Assembly: GCA_027306915.1 (NCBI GenBank)
Contig: DAHUYW010000009.1
Span: forward strand, 1-64,000
DNA: 64,000 nt
Source: Spirochaetales bacterium
GTDB taxonomy: Bacteria > Spirochaetota > Spirochaetia > DAHUYW01
Direction: 5' to 3'
The notes below the pieces were generated by a model, which ran no database searches, was not told the DNA's origin, and saw nothing but the letters and a program-made list of their open reading frames with translations. The position numbers were made by a program, and so were the translations under genes. Below are positions 1 through 8,301 of the stretch, piece by piece (the stretch's first letter is position 1; each line of letters starts with the position of its first letter).

Positions 1-1
1 T

Positions 2-244
2 CCCGACACGGCGCCTCTCGCCGAAGAGCGTCTCCTCTCTCGTGAATCCGCCGACCGCGTGCGAAAAGCGCTCGAGGAGCTGCCCGATCGCTACGCAATC
101 GTGGTGAAGATGCACTTCTTCGATGAGCTTAGCTATCCGGAGATCGCCGAGGCGCTCGATCTCCCGGTGAACACGGCGAAGTCTTATGTCTTTCGGGCAA
201 AGGCGATCCTGCGGGCGCGGCTCGAGAGATTCGTGGAGGATTGA
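2..244 (+). CDS. ECF-type sigma factor, C-terminal part
   Basis: This is the 3' end of a sigma-70 family gene whose start lies before the window; the frame is open from base 2. The 80 visible residues are region 4. LEELPDRYAIVVKMHFFDELSY is followed by a helix-turn-helix, YPEIAEALDLPVNTAKSYVF, that would bind the -35 element. Region 2 is outside the window, so the ECF assignment rests on region 4 alone and on the short tail. A small membrane protein gene starts one base after the stop, so the two are probably co-transcribed. Confidence 0.85.
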   Translation, partial: PDTAPLAEERLLSRESADRVRKALEELPDRYAIVVKMHFFDELSYPEIAEALDLPVNTAKSYVFRAKAILRARLERFVED

Positions 245-245
245 A

Positions 246-614
246 GTGGAGAACGAGGACGACGAGCTCGAGGCGATCTTGCGGACCTTCGAGTTTCCCG
301 GCGAGGATCCGGAGGCTATTCGCGCCTTTCTCGCACAGAGCGGCTTTACCGACCGCGTGATGGAGCGGGTAATCGAGGCCCATGACCATCTGCGGAAGGC
401 CATCCTGTGGGCGGTGTTTAGCTGCATCAATCTGATCCTACTGGGGATCCTTGGGACGGACCACTACATCACCGGCTCCTATTTCGGCGTCCAAGAAGCC
501 CTTGCGCAATTCTTCTTTCTCTTCCTGGGGATCTCTGCAATTGGGGGGATCTTCGGGCTCATCCTCACCGTCGACACCGGCTGGTTCACCCGCTGGGCCA
601 ACCGGCACATATAG
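246..614 (+). CDS. Small two-helix membrane protein next to the sigma factor
   Basis: 122 residues from a GTG at 246, which directly follows the sigma factor stop; the first in-frame ATG is far inside. The first 50 residues are acidic and soluble, followed by two hydrophobic segments at about residues 52-70 and 86-109. The position is where an anti-sigma factor is often encoded, but I see no zinc anti-sigma motif (HxxxCxxC) and do not recognise the family. A role in controlling the sigma factor is only an inference from gene order. Confidence 0.6.
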   Translation: MENEDDELEAILRTFEFPGEDPEAIRAFLAQSGFTDRVMERVIEAHDHLRKAILWAVFSCINLILLGILGTDHYITGSYFGVQEALAQFFFLFLGISAIGGIFGLILTVDTGWFTRWANRHI

Positions 615-624
615 GGAGAAGATC

Positions 625-1812
625 GTGTACTTCGAGGACTTTAAGCGACTGGGTGAGCTTTTCCGGCTCGAGGTGGGCCGCGTCTCCTACGACGATAAGA
701 TTGAGATTGTGACGCTTCCCTTTTCCTCCAGCTCCGACGATCTCCTTTCCGAGTGGCCGGTCGCCGATGCGACCGAAGGCGAGTTGGGTCCCCTTGCCGG
801 GGCCGATGCGGCGGTCTCTGAAAACCGTCGGTTCACCTACCCCGTCGTCGTGCCCGCGAGCCTCCGCAGGGTGCGCTCAGTGATTCTCCTCTTGCACGGC
901 CTGAACGAGAAGTCATGGGCGAAGTATCTGCCCTGGGCAAAGGAGCTGGCACTCCGCACGGGCAAGGCGGTGCTTCTCTTCCCGATCGCATTTCACATGA
1001 ACCGGGCGCCCGGCGAGTGGAGCAACCCGCGGCTCATGATGCGTGTCGCCGTAGAGCGGCAGCGGCGGTTCGGTCCCCTTACCGATTCGTCTTTCGTGAA
1101 CGCAGCGCTGAGCACGCGCATCCAGTCCGCTCCGGATCGCTTTTTGCGGTCGGGGCTCGAAACCTATTACGATATTGCCAAGCTGGCGGCCGAGATCCGC
1201 GCGGGCGAGCATCCCCTCATCGACCGCAACGCAACCCTCGACATCTTCGGCTACTCGATCGGCGCTTTCCTCGCGGAGGTGCTCCTCTTCGCGAATCCGG
1301 GAGGTCACTTCGGCGATTCGAAGGGCTTTCTCTTTTGCGGCGGCGCTACCTTGAGCGGGATGACCCCGGTATCGCGGTTCATCATGGACAGCCGCGCCGA
1401 GGAAGCCCTCAGCTCCTACTTCACCGATCGATTCGAGACCGAGCTCTCCACCGACACGCCTTTGAGCCGACTGTTTGAGCGAATCCAGGCGCTCGGGACG
1501 GTCTTCAAGAGTCTTCTCGACGCCGACCGGCTGAAGGCCTTTCGAGATCGCCAACTCCAGTCGATTGGCCGTCGTCTGGCCGCGGTCGCCCTCGCGAAGG
1601 ATCGGGTGATTCCCGGGAACGAAATAGCCCGCACGCTCTCCGGAAGCTCCGGCGGCTCTGTTCCGTCCGGCGTGCGACCCCGCACTCACGTCCTCGACTT
1701 CCCCTTTCCCTACAGCCACGAAAACCCCTTCCCCCTCCTCGGGCAGTTCAAGTCCGAGATCGGGCGCTCCTTCGACGGTCTCTTTCGACTCGCAGCCGAG
1801 TTCCTCGCGTAA
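625..1812 (+). CDS. Alpha/beta hydrolase, DUF6051-like
   Basis: 395 residues from GTG 625, chosen because GGGAGAAG lies just upstream and because it follows the previous stop by ten bases. The frame stays open further upstream, but that part overlaps the membrane protein. Visible hydrolase features are an oxyanion-type HGLN at about residues 91-94 and a nucleophile elbow GYSIGA with the serine at about 211; a C-terminal histidine is likely within FPYSHENPF. The stretch around FPIAFHMNRAP resembles the uncharacterised DUF6051 family. Substrate unknown. It probably shares a transcript with the two genes before it. Confidence 0.65.
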   Translation: MYFEDFKRLGELFRLEVGRVSYDDKIEIVTLPFSSSSDDLLSEWPVADATEGELGPLAGADAAVSENRRFTYPVVVPASLRRVRSVILLLHGLNEKSWAKYLPWAKELALRTGKAVLLFPIAFHMNRAPGEWSNPRLMMRVAVERQRRFGPLTDSSFVNAALSTRIQSAPDRFLRSGLETYYDIAKLAAEIRAGEHPLIDRNATLDIFGYSIGAFLAEVLLFANPGGHFGDSKGFLFCGGATLSGMTPVSRFIMDSRAEEALSSYFTDRFETELSTDTPLSRLFERIQALGTVFKSLLDADRLKAFRDRQLQSIGRRLAAVALAKDRVIPGNEIARTLSGSSGGSVPSGVRPRTHVLDFPFPYSHENPFPLLGQFKSEIGRSFDGLFRLAAEFLA

Positions 1813-1875
1813 CAGCCTCGGGCTCTCCTTCGCGCTTCAAATTCCGCCGATAATGGTGTAATACCTGGTGATATC

Positions 1876-3390
1876 GTGAGGTTTCCCGCCCCTCTCGTCG
1901 CCATTCTTATCCTTCTCCCGCTTGCACCGCTCCACGCGCTCGACAAAGTCCTGACCCTCGGCGGCGGCGAGAGCTGGCAGAGCATCGAGACTGCGGATGG
2001 AATCGCCTACCGGACCGGCTTCGAAGGAAAGCTCGATATGACGCTGGCCGACGCGGAGTACCTTCCCGCGCCGGAGACCGATCTGCTTCTCCATTTTGAC
2101 GGGCTTTCGGGCTCCCAACCTGTTGATGCCGCCGCGAACTACGTCGTGCGCTCATCCTCGATCGGTTTCAGCCGGCAAATCTCCATGCTCGGAGGGGCAT
2201 CCGGCCTTTTCCAGGGGGAGAGGCGCGCGCTTGTCCTTGCGCCCTCCTCGCCTCAGGCCCTCTTTCGGACGGGAAACCAGTGGCATGACTTCACTATCGA
2301 GTTTTGGGTGTACGCCGCTGACCTAAGCGAAGGGCAAACCATCCTTCTGTGGAACAACGGGCGTCTCGCCGGCGGCAAGCTCCTTCGACAGGAGCTGCGC
2401 GCCAGCATCGTGAACGGCCACCTGGTTTGGACCTTCCGCAATTTCTTCGTGCCCCCTTCAGGAGGCGCCTTCGATCTCCGACTCTCGGGGCACGCGTTCC
2501 TCGTGCCGCGGGAGTGGTATCACTGCCTCGTTCGTTTTGACAGCAACACAGGCCTGCTTGAATCGACGGTGAACGGTACGCCGGACGCAGTCGCCTACGC
2601 AAACGGCTCCGGATCCGAGGACGGCTCGGTCTACTTTCCGTTCACGGGAACAGCCATGGAGCCGCGTCTGGTGGTGGGGGACGGCTTCAACGGGTTGCTC
2701 GACGAGCTTCGCATAAGTCGCAGCTTCGTCCAGCCTTCGACGGATGTGCGCTACTCCTTGAAGCCCGGAGTGGCGCTCACCGAAATCCTCGATCTCGGAT
2801 ATCCCGATACGGTCGTTCCTTCGATCACGGTGCGCGACCGTACGCCTGGAAACACCGACCTCTATTTCTACTATAAGGCTGCAAACATGAAGACGAGCGA
2901 CACCGAGCTTTCGGGAGCTTGGACCCAGTTCGCTCCGGGAGCGGCGCTCTCCACGCCCCCCAGGGGGCGCTACCTTCAGATCAAGGTGGAGCTCCTTCCC
3001 GACGGCACCGGGGAGGTCTCCCCGGCCCTCTCTTGGATCACCCTCACCTACCGGCCGCACCTCCCGCCGCCGGCCCCGGTTCTCCTCACTGCGCAGCCGG
3101 GCGACGGCCAGATAGTCCTTTCCTGGCGTGCGGTGGTCGACCCCGATCTTGCCGGCTACCGGATCTACTACGGCGATCGCCCGCATCAGTATTTCGGCAC
3201 CGACAGCTCGTCGGGCAAATCGCCTGTCGACGTCGGCAATACCACAACCTTCACCCTGACAGGCCTCACAAACGGCAAGCTCTACTACATTGCCGTTGCC
3301 GCCTACAACAGCTCGCAGCCGAGCGAGCAGGGAGGCTTCTCGACCGAGGTTGCCGCTCGCCCCTCCCAGCTCTACGGGACGACGCAATGA
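1876..3390 (+). CDS. Secreted LamG-like and fibronectin type III protein
   Basis: 504 residues from GTG 1876. An N-terminal signal peptide (MRFPAPLVAILILLPLAPL, cleavage probably after LHA) implies export. Residues of about 70-285 look like a LamG/concanavalin jelly-roll domain (WHDFTIEFWVYA, WYHCLVRFD, LDELRISR). The last 110 residues form a fibronectin type III domain (LSWRAVVDPDLAGYRIYYG, YYIAVAAYNSS). Such proteins usually bind glycans or other surface ligands. Its stop overlaps the ATG of the TPR gene (ATGA at 3387), so the two are translationally coupled and probably functionally linked. No anchor motif is visible. Confidence 0.75.
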   Translation: MRFPAPLVAILILLPLAPLHALDKVLTLGGGESWQSIETADGIAYRTGFEGKLDMTLADAEYLPAPETDLLLHFDGLSGSQPVDAAANYVVRSSSIGFSRQISMLGGASGLFQGERRALVLAPSSPQALFRTGNQWHDFTIEFWVYAADLSEGQTILLWNNGRLAGGKLLRQELRASIVNGHLVWTFRNFFVPPSGGAFDLRLSGHAFLVPREWYHCLVRFDSNTGLLESTVNGTPDAVAYANGSGSEDGSVYFPFTGTAMEPRLVVGDGFNGLLDELRISRSFVQPSTDVRYSLKPGVALTEILDLGYPDTVVPSITVRDRTPGNTDLYFYYKAANMKTSDTELSGAWTQFAPGAALSTPPRGRYLQIKVELLPDGTGEVSPALSWITLTYRPHLPPPAPVLLTAQPGDGQIVLSWRAVVDPDLAGYRIYYGDRPHQYFGTDSSSGKSPVDVGNTTTFTLTGLTNGKLYYIAVAAYNSSQPSEQGGFSTEVAARPSQLYGTTQ

Positions 3391-5930
3391 CCGCCGAGGA
3401 GCTTTTCCTGCGCGCGCGAAGCGCCCTCACCCTCCTGGACCTGCCGCTTGCGGAGCGCCTAGCCCTGCAGCTCGAGAGGCTCCTGCCTGAGAGTCCTGCG
3501 GTTCAGATTCTTCTCGGCAACATCCACGTCAAGGGCCGGCAGCTCAACCACGCGACAAGGGCCTACCAGAGGGCAATCGAGCTGGACCGCCGCAGCGCAG
3601 AGGCCCACAACAATCTCGGCGTGGTCTATCGCCGCGTCGGGAATATCCCGGCCGCAATGAAGGCATTTGAGGTTGCCTTCAAGCTCGCCCCGAATCGAGC
3701 CGACGTGGCCTATAACCTCGGGAATGCCTACAAGCAGGCCGGCGATCTCGGGCGCGCTGAGCGCTACTACCGGCGGTCCATCGCGCTCGATCCGAAGTTT
3801 ACCCTCTCCTACAACAATCTCGGCACGCTGCACCAGGATCGGGGGGACACCCGCAGGGCCGCCGTCCTCTTCGAGAAGGGGCTCGAAGCCGACGCCAACA
3901 ATCCAACGCTTCGCTACAATCTTGGCATTGCGCTCGAGAAGGACGGCAAAGTCGAGGAAGCGATCGATCAGTTCCGCCGAGCGCTCGAGACTCGACCAAC
4001 GTGGATCGAGGGGCTCAATAACCTGGGCGTGACTCTCACGAAAGCGCAGAAAGAGGAGGATGCGCTCCACGTCTTCGAAGGGGCGCTCAGAATCGCTCCG
4101 CACGATGCAAAGCTTTCGAACAACATTGGCGTTGTCTTGGAGCGACAGGGCAAGGTCAAGGAAGCGGAGCGCTACTACGAACAGGCGCTCGCCGCTGATC
4201 CCTCCTACACCAAGGCTGCGCTTAACCTTGAAACACTCTACGAGCAGAGCGGGGATTTCGAACGGGCGCTCGAGAGGCTGAAAGACCTCCGCCCGGCCCC
4301 GGCTCAGGTCGGCGAGATTCGTTTGCGAACGACGAAGATTCTCCTCGCGCAGGGTCGCTACCGCGAGGCCGCCGACGAGATCAACGGCTTCCTAAAGCAG
4401 GAACCCAAGAATGTACGCGCCCTCATCCTGCGGGGAGAGCTGTACCAGAAGATTGGACGCCGCGATCAGGCGCTCGCTTCCTACCGCCACGCCCTCAAAT
4501 ACGCTCCCGACAATGCGGAGGCTCGGATGTGCTGCGCCCATCTCTACCAAGAGCAGGGCGATTTCGAGAAGGCCGAAGGAGAAATCAGCCAGGTGCTCGC
4601 GAGGAACAAGCACGCCTTCGAGCCGCGTCTCCTCCTCGCCAAGCTCTACCTGCGGCAGAATCACTATGAGGATGCCCTGACCATTCTTCGGGAGCTGGAT
4701 GGAGAGAACCCCAATAACGGCGAGGTTCTGGAAACGCTCGCACAAACCTTTAAGAAGATGGGCAACCAGCGCGAGGCGTTACGGGCCGTCGACCAACTGG
4801 TGAACCTCCAGGAGGATCGCGGCACCTCCCGAGATCTCGACGACCTCTCCTCGAGCCTGGAGCTCTACGAGCAGGCGGTGGATGAGTACGCGCAGGACTA
4901 TGAGGAGCTGTGGCAGCGCAACATGCGTCTCCTTGCCGCGAGCGAGCAGGCCGAGAGCGATGAGACCGCCAAGGTTGAGGCCGACAGCCTGCTCTACGGC
5001 GAGCCCCCTGACCCGCTGGGTGACGAGGTCCCCATCATCGACGTGGGCGGGATCGAACCGGTGATAGCCGTGAACGAGGACGAGGAGTCGATCTCCCTCG
5101 TGGAGCTTGAAGAGGAGTGGGAGCCGCCGCCGCCTGCGGAGCCGAGCGGGCTCACCCCGTCCGGCAGCGGCGACAGCGGGGCAGGCTCGAACGGTGGGGC
5201 CGGCGGCAACGGGAGGCAGGGCGGCGGCGCGGAGCCGGCCGCCGCGGCGAGGGGCCAGGGAGGAGAGCCGGGGGCGGCAGGGGCCGCCTCTGCGGTCGAG
5301 CAGCAGCCGGCTGCCTTCTCGGGCTCGATCCGCATCGAGATGGCGCCCCCTGGGCCACCGGAGGTCTCGACCGAGGCGCCTTCCTCGCAGGCCGGTTTGA
5401 AGGCTCAGGCCGCCGAGGAGCAGAGAGAGGCGCCGCGTGAAGAGACCGTCTTTGACCTTGAGGAGACATGGCCGGAGATCGCCGAGACTATCCCCGAGCT
5501 TGAAGAGGAAAGCACGGCGGTCGCCGCCCTGTCTGCGCACCCCGAGGAAGGCGCCGGCGCCGCGATCACGATACCGGAGCCCGAAGCTCCCGAACCGGCC
5601 GCCGGAGAGGCCCGACGGTCGGCCGAGCTTCTCGGACTTCTCGACTCGCTCACCCGCTACCTTCCGGCGGAGCGGCGCTCGGCCTATGACGGAAGCGAAA
5701 TGCACCTGCGCATCGAGGCGCTTCGCCGGCGGCTTGAGGGCAAGCAGGGGCTTGCGAAAGGGATCGAGGCAACGGTTCACCCTTCCGCGCAGGAAGTACC
5801 CATCTCGAGAAAAAGGCTCCACGAGACCTTCTCGTTCATCGGAGCACTTTCGGGGTCCCACCCGAATCGCGCCATCGGTCTTGCCCTAAAGAACAAAATA
5901 ACCCATATTCTCAGCAAGTTGAGGAGTTGA
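3387..5930 (+). CDS. Large TPR-repeat protein with low-complexity linker
   Basis: 847 residues from ATG 3387, overlapping the previous stop; the longer upstream frame only shadows the LamG gene. Residues of about 38-468 are a long run of tetratricopeptide repeats (for example EAHNNLGVVYRRVGNIPAAM and KLSNNIGVVLERQGKVKEAE), a scaffold for protein-protein contacts. An acidic region follows, then a Gly/Ala/Ser-rich linker at about 589-648 and another acidic stretch. A separate helical C-terminal segment occupies about 745-847 (LLDSLTRYLPAERRSAY, ending ITHILSKLRS). No signal peptide, so probably cytoplasmic. The HDOD gene starts four bases downstream. Binding partner unknown. Confidence 0.8.
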   Translation: MTAEELFLRARSALTLLDLPLAERLALQLERLLPESPAVQILLGNIHVKGRQLNHATRAYQRAIELDRRSAEAHNNLGVVYRRVGNIPAAMKAFEVAFKLAPNRADVAYNLGNAYKQAGDLGRAERYYRRSIALDPKFTLSYNNLGTLHQDRGDTRRAAVLFEKGLEADANNPTLRYNLGIALEKDGKVEEAIDQFRRALETRPTWIEGLNNLGVTLTKAQKEEDALHVFEGALRIAPHDAKLSNNIGVVLERQGKVKEAERYYEQALAADPSYTKAALNLETLYEQSGDFERALERLKDLRPAPAQVGEIRLRTTKILLAQGRYREAADEINGFLKQEPKNVRALILRGELYQKIGRRDQALASYRHALKYAPDNAEARMCCAHLYQEQGDFEKAEGEISQVLARNKHAFEPRLLLAKLYLRQNHYEDALTILRELDGENPNNGEVLETLAQTFKKMGNQREALRAVDQLVNLQEDRGTSRDLDDLSSSLELYEQAVDEYAQDYEELWQRNMRLLAASEQAESDETAKVEADSLLYGEPPDPLGDEVPIIDVGGIEPVIAVNEDEESISLVELEEEWEPPPPAEPSGLTPSGSGDSGAGSNGGAGGNGRQGGGAEPAAAARGQGGEPGAAGAASAVEQQPAAFSGSIRIEMAPPGPPEVSTEAPSSQAGLKAQAAEEQREAPREETVFDLEETWPEIAETIPELEEESTAVAALSAHPEEGAGAAITIPEPEAPEPAAGEARRSAELLGLLDSLTRYLPAERRSAYDGSEMHLRIEALRRRLEGKQGLAKGIEATVHPSAQEVPISRKRLHETFSFIGALSGSHPNRAIGLALKNKITHILSKLRS

Positions 5931-5934
5931 CTCG

Positions 5935-6804
5935 ATGGAAGCTCAGCACGGTCTCGCCGCGATCAGGTCCTACGTCGACAAGATGCCGAGCCTTCCGCTG
6001 ACTGTCTCCAAGATCGTCGAAATCGCCAACAACGTTCAAACCTCCCCTGCCGACCTTAACCGGGTCATCAGCCTCGATCCTGTGCTTATGGGCAAGGTGA
6101 TGAAGCTGATAAACTCGGCCTACTATGGAATATCCCAGGAGGTGACTTCGCTCGTTCGCGCCATCATCATGCTCGGGATCAACACGGTAAAGAACCTAGC
6201 CCTGAGCACCGCGGTCCTCGGGAATCTCGGCAAGGCCGGGGATTTCAAGGCTCTCAACATGGATGGTTTCTGGCGCCACTCGCTTTGCGTGGGAGTCACC
6301 TCGAAGCTCATCGCCAAGAGGCGCAAGATTGACAACAACTACCTGGAAGAGTATTTCATGGCCGGCCTTCTCCATGACCTGGGCAAGATCCCGTTGAACA
6401 ACGTCGTCTCGGACGGCTACCTGCGCGCGATGAGCACGAGCGATCGCAAGCATGTCTCGCTCTACAAGGCGGAACGTGAGGAGATCGGGGCAGACCACTG
6501 CGACGTCGGCCGCTTTATCATGGAGAATTGGAAGCTCGGACACGCGATAACCGACGCCATCGCCTTTCACCATGCCGCCGGCAGCTACGACGGGGAGGCG
6601 AAGGATATCGTCTACACCGTCGCCCTTGCCAACTACTTTGCAAACCTTTCCGAGATCGGCTTCGCCGGGGATCGTTATCCCGAGCGGCCGGAAGAGGTGG
6701 TCTTCACCTATCTCGACATCACGCTCGATTCACTCGAGGAGACCACGGCAACGGTGAACGACGAGATCGAGAAGGCGCGGGTGTTTCTCCGCGTAAGCGG
6801 ATAG
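5935..6804 (+). CDS. HDOD domain protein
   Basis: 289 residues; ATG 5935 is preceded by GAGGAG inside the end of the TPR gene. The HDOD domain fills most of the protein: MPSLPLTVSKIVEIANN, DLNRVISLDPVLMGKVMKLI, then SAYYGISQEVTSLVRAI and IAFHHAAG. HDOD domains are HD-GYP relatives that usually lack phosphodiesterase activity and act in signalling or regulation. This copy keeps some histidines (LLHDLGK, AFHHA), so residual metal binding cannot be excluded. The context between a TPR scaffold and an MBL-fold hydrolase suggests a signalling cluster. Confidence 0.85.
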   Translation: MEAQHGLAAIRSYVDKMPSLPLTVSKIVEIANNVQTSPADLNRVISLDPVLMGKVMKLINSAYYGISQEVTSLVRAIIMLGINTVKNLALSTAVLGNLGKAGDFKALNMDGFWRHSLCVGVTSKLIAKRRKIDNNYLEEYFMAGLLHDLGKIPLNNVVSDGYLRAMSTSDRKHVSLYKAEREEIGADHCDVGRFIMENWKLGHAITDAIAFHHAAGSYDGEAKDIVYTVALANYFANLSEIGFAGDRYPERPEEVVFTYLDITLDSLEETTATVNDEIEKARVFLRVSG

Positions 6805-6811
6805 CTGCTCG

Positions 6812-7726
6812 ATGAAAGTCAGACTGTGGGGGGTTCGGGGATCGATCCCCTGCCCCGGGCCCGAGACCGTTGAGTTCGGCGGGAACACCGCATCGCTTGA
6901 GCTGCGCTTCGGCGAGCGGCTCATCATCATCGACGCCGGCTCCGGCATCCGCCCGCTCGGGGACTACCTGATGCGTCACGATCTGCCGAAAGGCCCGATC
7001 AAGACCGACCTCTTCATCTCACACACTCATTGGGACCATATCATGGGCTTTCCCTTCTTTACCCCGATCTTCATTCCCGGGACAAAGCTCACGATCTACG
7101 GACCGGTCACCTACGAGGAGGAGGGCCTCGACCGGATCATCGGCGATCAGCTCACCTACCGCTACTTTCCAGTCAAGCAAAGCGAGCTCTCCGCCGAGAT
7201 AAGATACATCCCGCTCAAAGAGAGCACGCTTGACCTCGGCGACGGGATCACCCTCACCACCAAGTATCTGAATCATCCGATCCTCTGCCTCGGCTACAAA
7301 TTCGAGCACAAGGGAGTCGTCTTCTGCACGGCATACGACCATGAGCCTTTTCGCAATGTCTTCCCAACCGACCCCAAGGATCCCAACTACGACGAGTCGG
7401 CGGCATCCGAGGGAGAGCGCGCGGCCCGGGAGGAGAACGAGAAGATCTTGGAGTTCTTCCGCGGCTGCGACCTCCTTATCCACGACTCGCAGTACACCCG
7501 AAAGGAGTACCTCGACTCGAAAATCGGCTGGGGCCACTCCTCCTACGAGGACGTCATCAACTTTGCCCACAAGGCCGAGGTCAAGAAGGTCGTCCTTTTC
7601 CACCACGACCCCCTCAGGACGGACGGCCAGCTTCGCGCCTTCGAGCGGGAGTACCGCGAGCGGATCGCGGGAAAGACGAAGCTCGAGATCGTCATCGCCC
7701 GTGAGGGAGCGGAGTTCGAGCTGTAG
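6812..7726 (+). CDS. MBL-fold metal-dependent hydrolase
   Basis: 304 residues from ATG 6812, seven bases after the HDOD stop. The metallo-beta-lactamase fold is clear. It opens with MKVRLWGVRGSIPCPGPET, an opening seen in PhnP/cyclic-phosphodiesterase-like members. The metal motif HTHWDH falls at residues 71-76, and further ligands are expected from NHP, the aspartate in AYDHEPF, and HH near the C-terminus (VVLFHHDP). Likely a phosphodiesterase-type hydrolase of the cytoplasm. Adjacency to an HDOD gene suggests a nucleotide-signalling role, which is inference. Confidence 0.8.
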   Translation: MKVRLWGVRGSIPCPGPETVEFGGNTASLELRFGERLIIIDAGSGIRPLGDYLMRHDLPKGPIKTDLFISHTHWDHIMGFPFFTPIFIPGTKLTIYGPVTYEEEGLDRIIGDQLTYRYFPVKQSELSAEIRYIPLKESTLDLGDGITLTTKYLNHPILCLGYKFEHKGVVFCTAYDHEPFRNVFPTDPKDPNYDESAASEGERAAREENEKILEFFRGCDLLIHDSQYTRKEYLDSKIGWGHSSYEDVINFAHKAEVKKVVLFHHDPLRTDGQLRAFEREYRERIAGKTKLEIVIAREGAEFEL

Positions 7727-7735
7727 GGCCTCTTT

Positions 7736-7764
7736 GGGACAATCATTGACAAAAGTAGTATAAT
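7736..7764 (+). promoter_or_regulatory. Likely sigma-70 promoter for the 133-residue membrane protein
   Basis: The -10 TATAAT at 7759-7764 is perfect. The -35 GGGACA at 7736-7741 matches four of six bases with a 17-base spacer. The downstream gene starts 25 bases later. A TTGACA at 7746 is too close to this -10 to be its partner. Confidence 0.5.
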
Positions 7765-7788
7765 GTAGGGTGATCGGCAGGCGGGAGA

Positions 7789-8190
7789 ATGGATATGATG
7801 TTCTTCTGGGGTTTCCCCTTTTTCGGTATCATCCTTGTATTCATGGTGGTCGGATTGACGATGCGCGTCCTGCGCAGGTTCTTCCTGAAATCCGATCGCC
7901 ATAGCCCGCCCCGCGCCTTTCCTTTCGAGGACGAGTTCTTTCTTCCCAGCGTCGACGGATACAACTCTTCCTACGAAGGGCTTGAGAATCGCATCTTCAA
8001 GCTGGCCTATGACCTGAAAGGGAAGCTTACGCTCTCCGACGTTGTCGTCGGAACCAGCCTCACGATGAAGGAAGCCGAGGACTACATGAATCGGATGGTT
8101 GACAGCTCGCACGTGAGAATGGAGGTCGAAGACGATGGGACCATCCTCTACGAGTTTCCCGAGATCAAGAAGCGCTTCGATGTCCGCTAG
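7789..8190 (+). CDS. Small membrane-anchored protein of unknown function
   Basis: 133 residues from ATG 7789; a second ATG two codons on is possible. One N-terminal transmembrane helix (FFWGFPFFGIILVFMVVGLT) is followed by a cytoplasmic domain. Its second half, KLTLSDVVVGTSLTMKEAED and then VRMEVEDDGTILYEF, looks like a small winged-helix-type fold seen in spirochaete and other membrane proteins. I do not recognise a named family. It has its own promoter and is not clearly part of the HDOD/MBL operon. Confidence 0.65.
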   Translation: MDMMFFWGFPFFGIILVFMVVGLTMRVLRRFFLKSDRHSPPRAFPFEDEFFLPSVDGYNSSYEGLENRIFKLAYDLKGKLTLSDVVVGTSLTMKEAEDYMNRMVDSSHVRMEVEDDGTILYEFPEIKKRFDVR

Positions 8191-8301
8191 AGCCTGAGGC
8201 TTCCTCTCGCGTCGGGCTCCCTCTCCCGAAGCCCGCTCGCCGCCCCGCCTCCATCGATTTCACTTGAAGTTTCGCCCCTCTTCGGGCAGTCTATCCTACG
8301 C

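Noticed and set aside
7746..7764. TTGACA at 7746 with TATAAT at 7759 as one promoter
   Set aside because: Only seven bases separate them; the TATAAT fits better with GGGACA at 7736 and a 17-base spacer.
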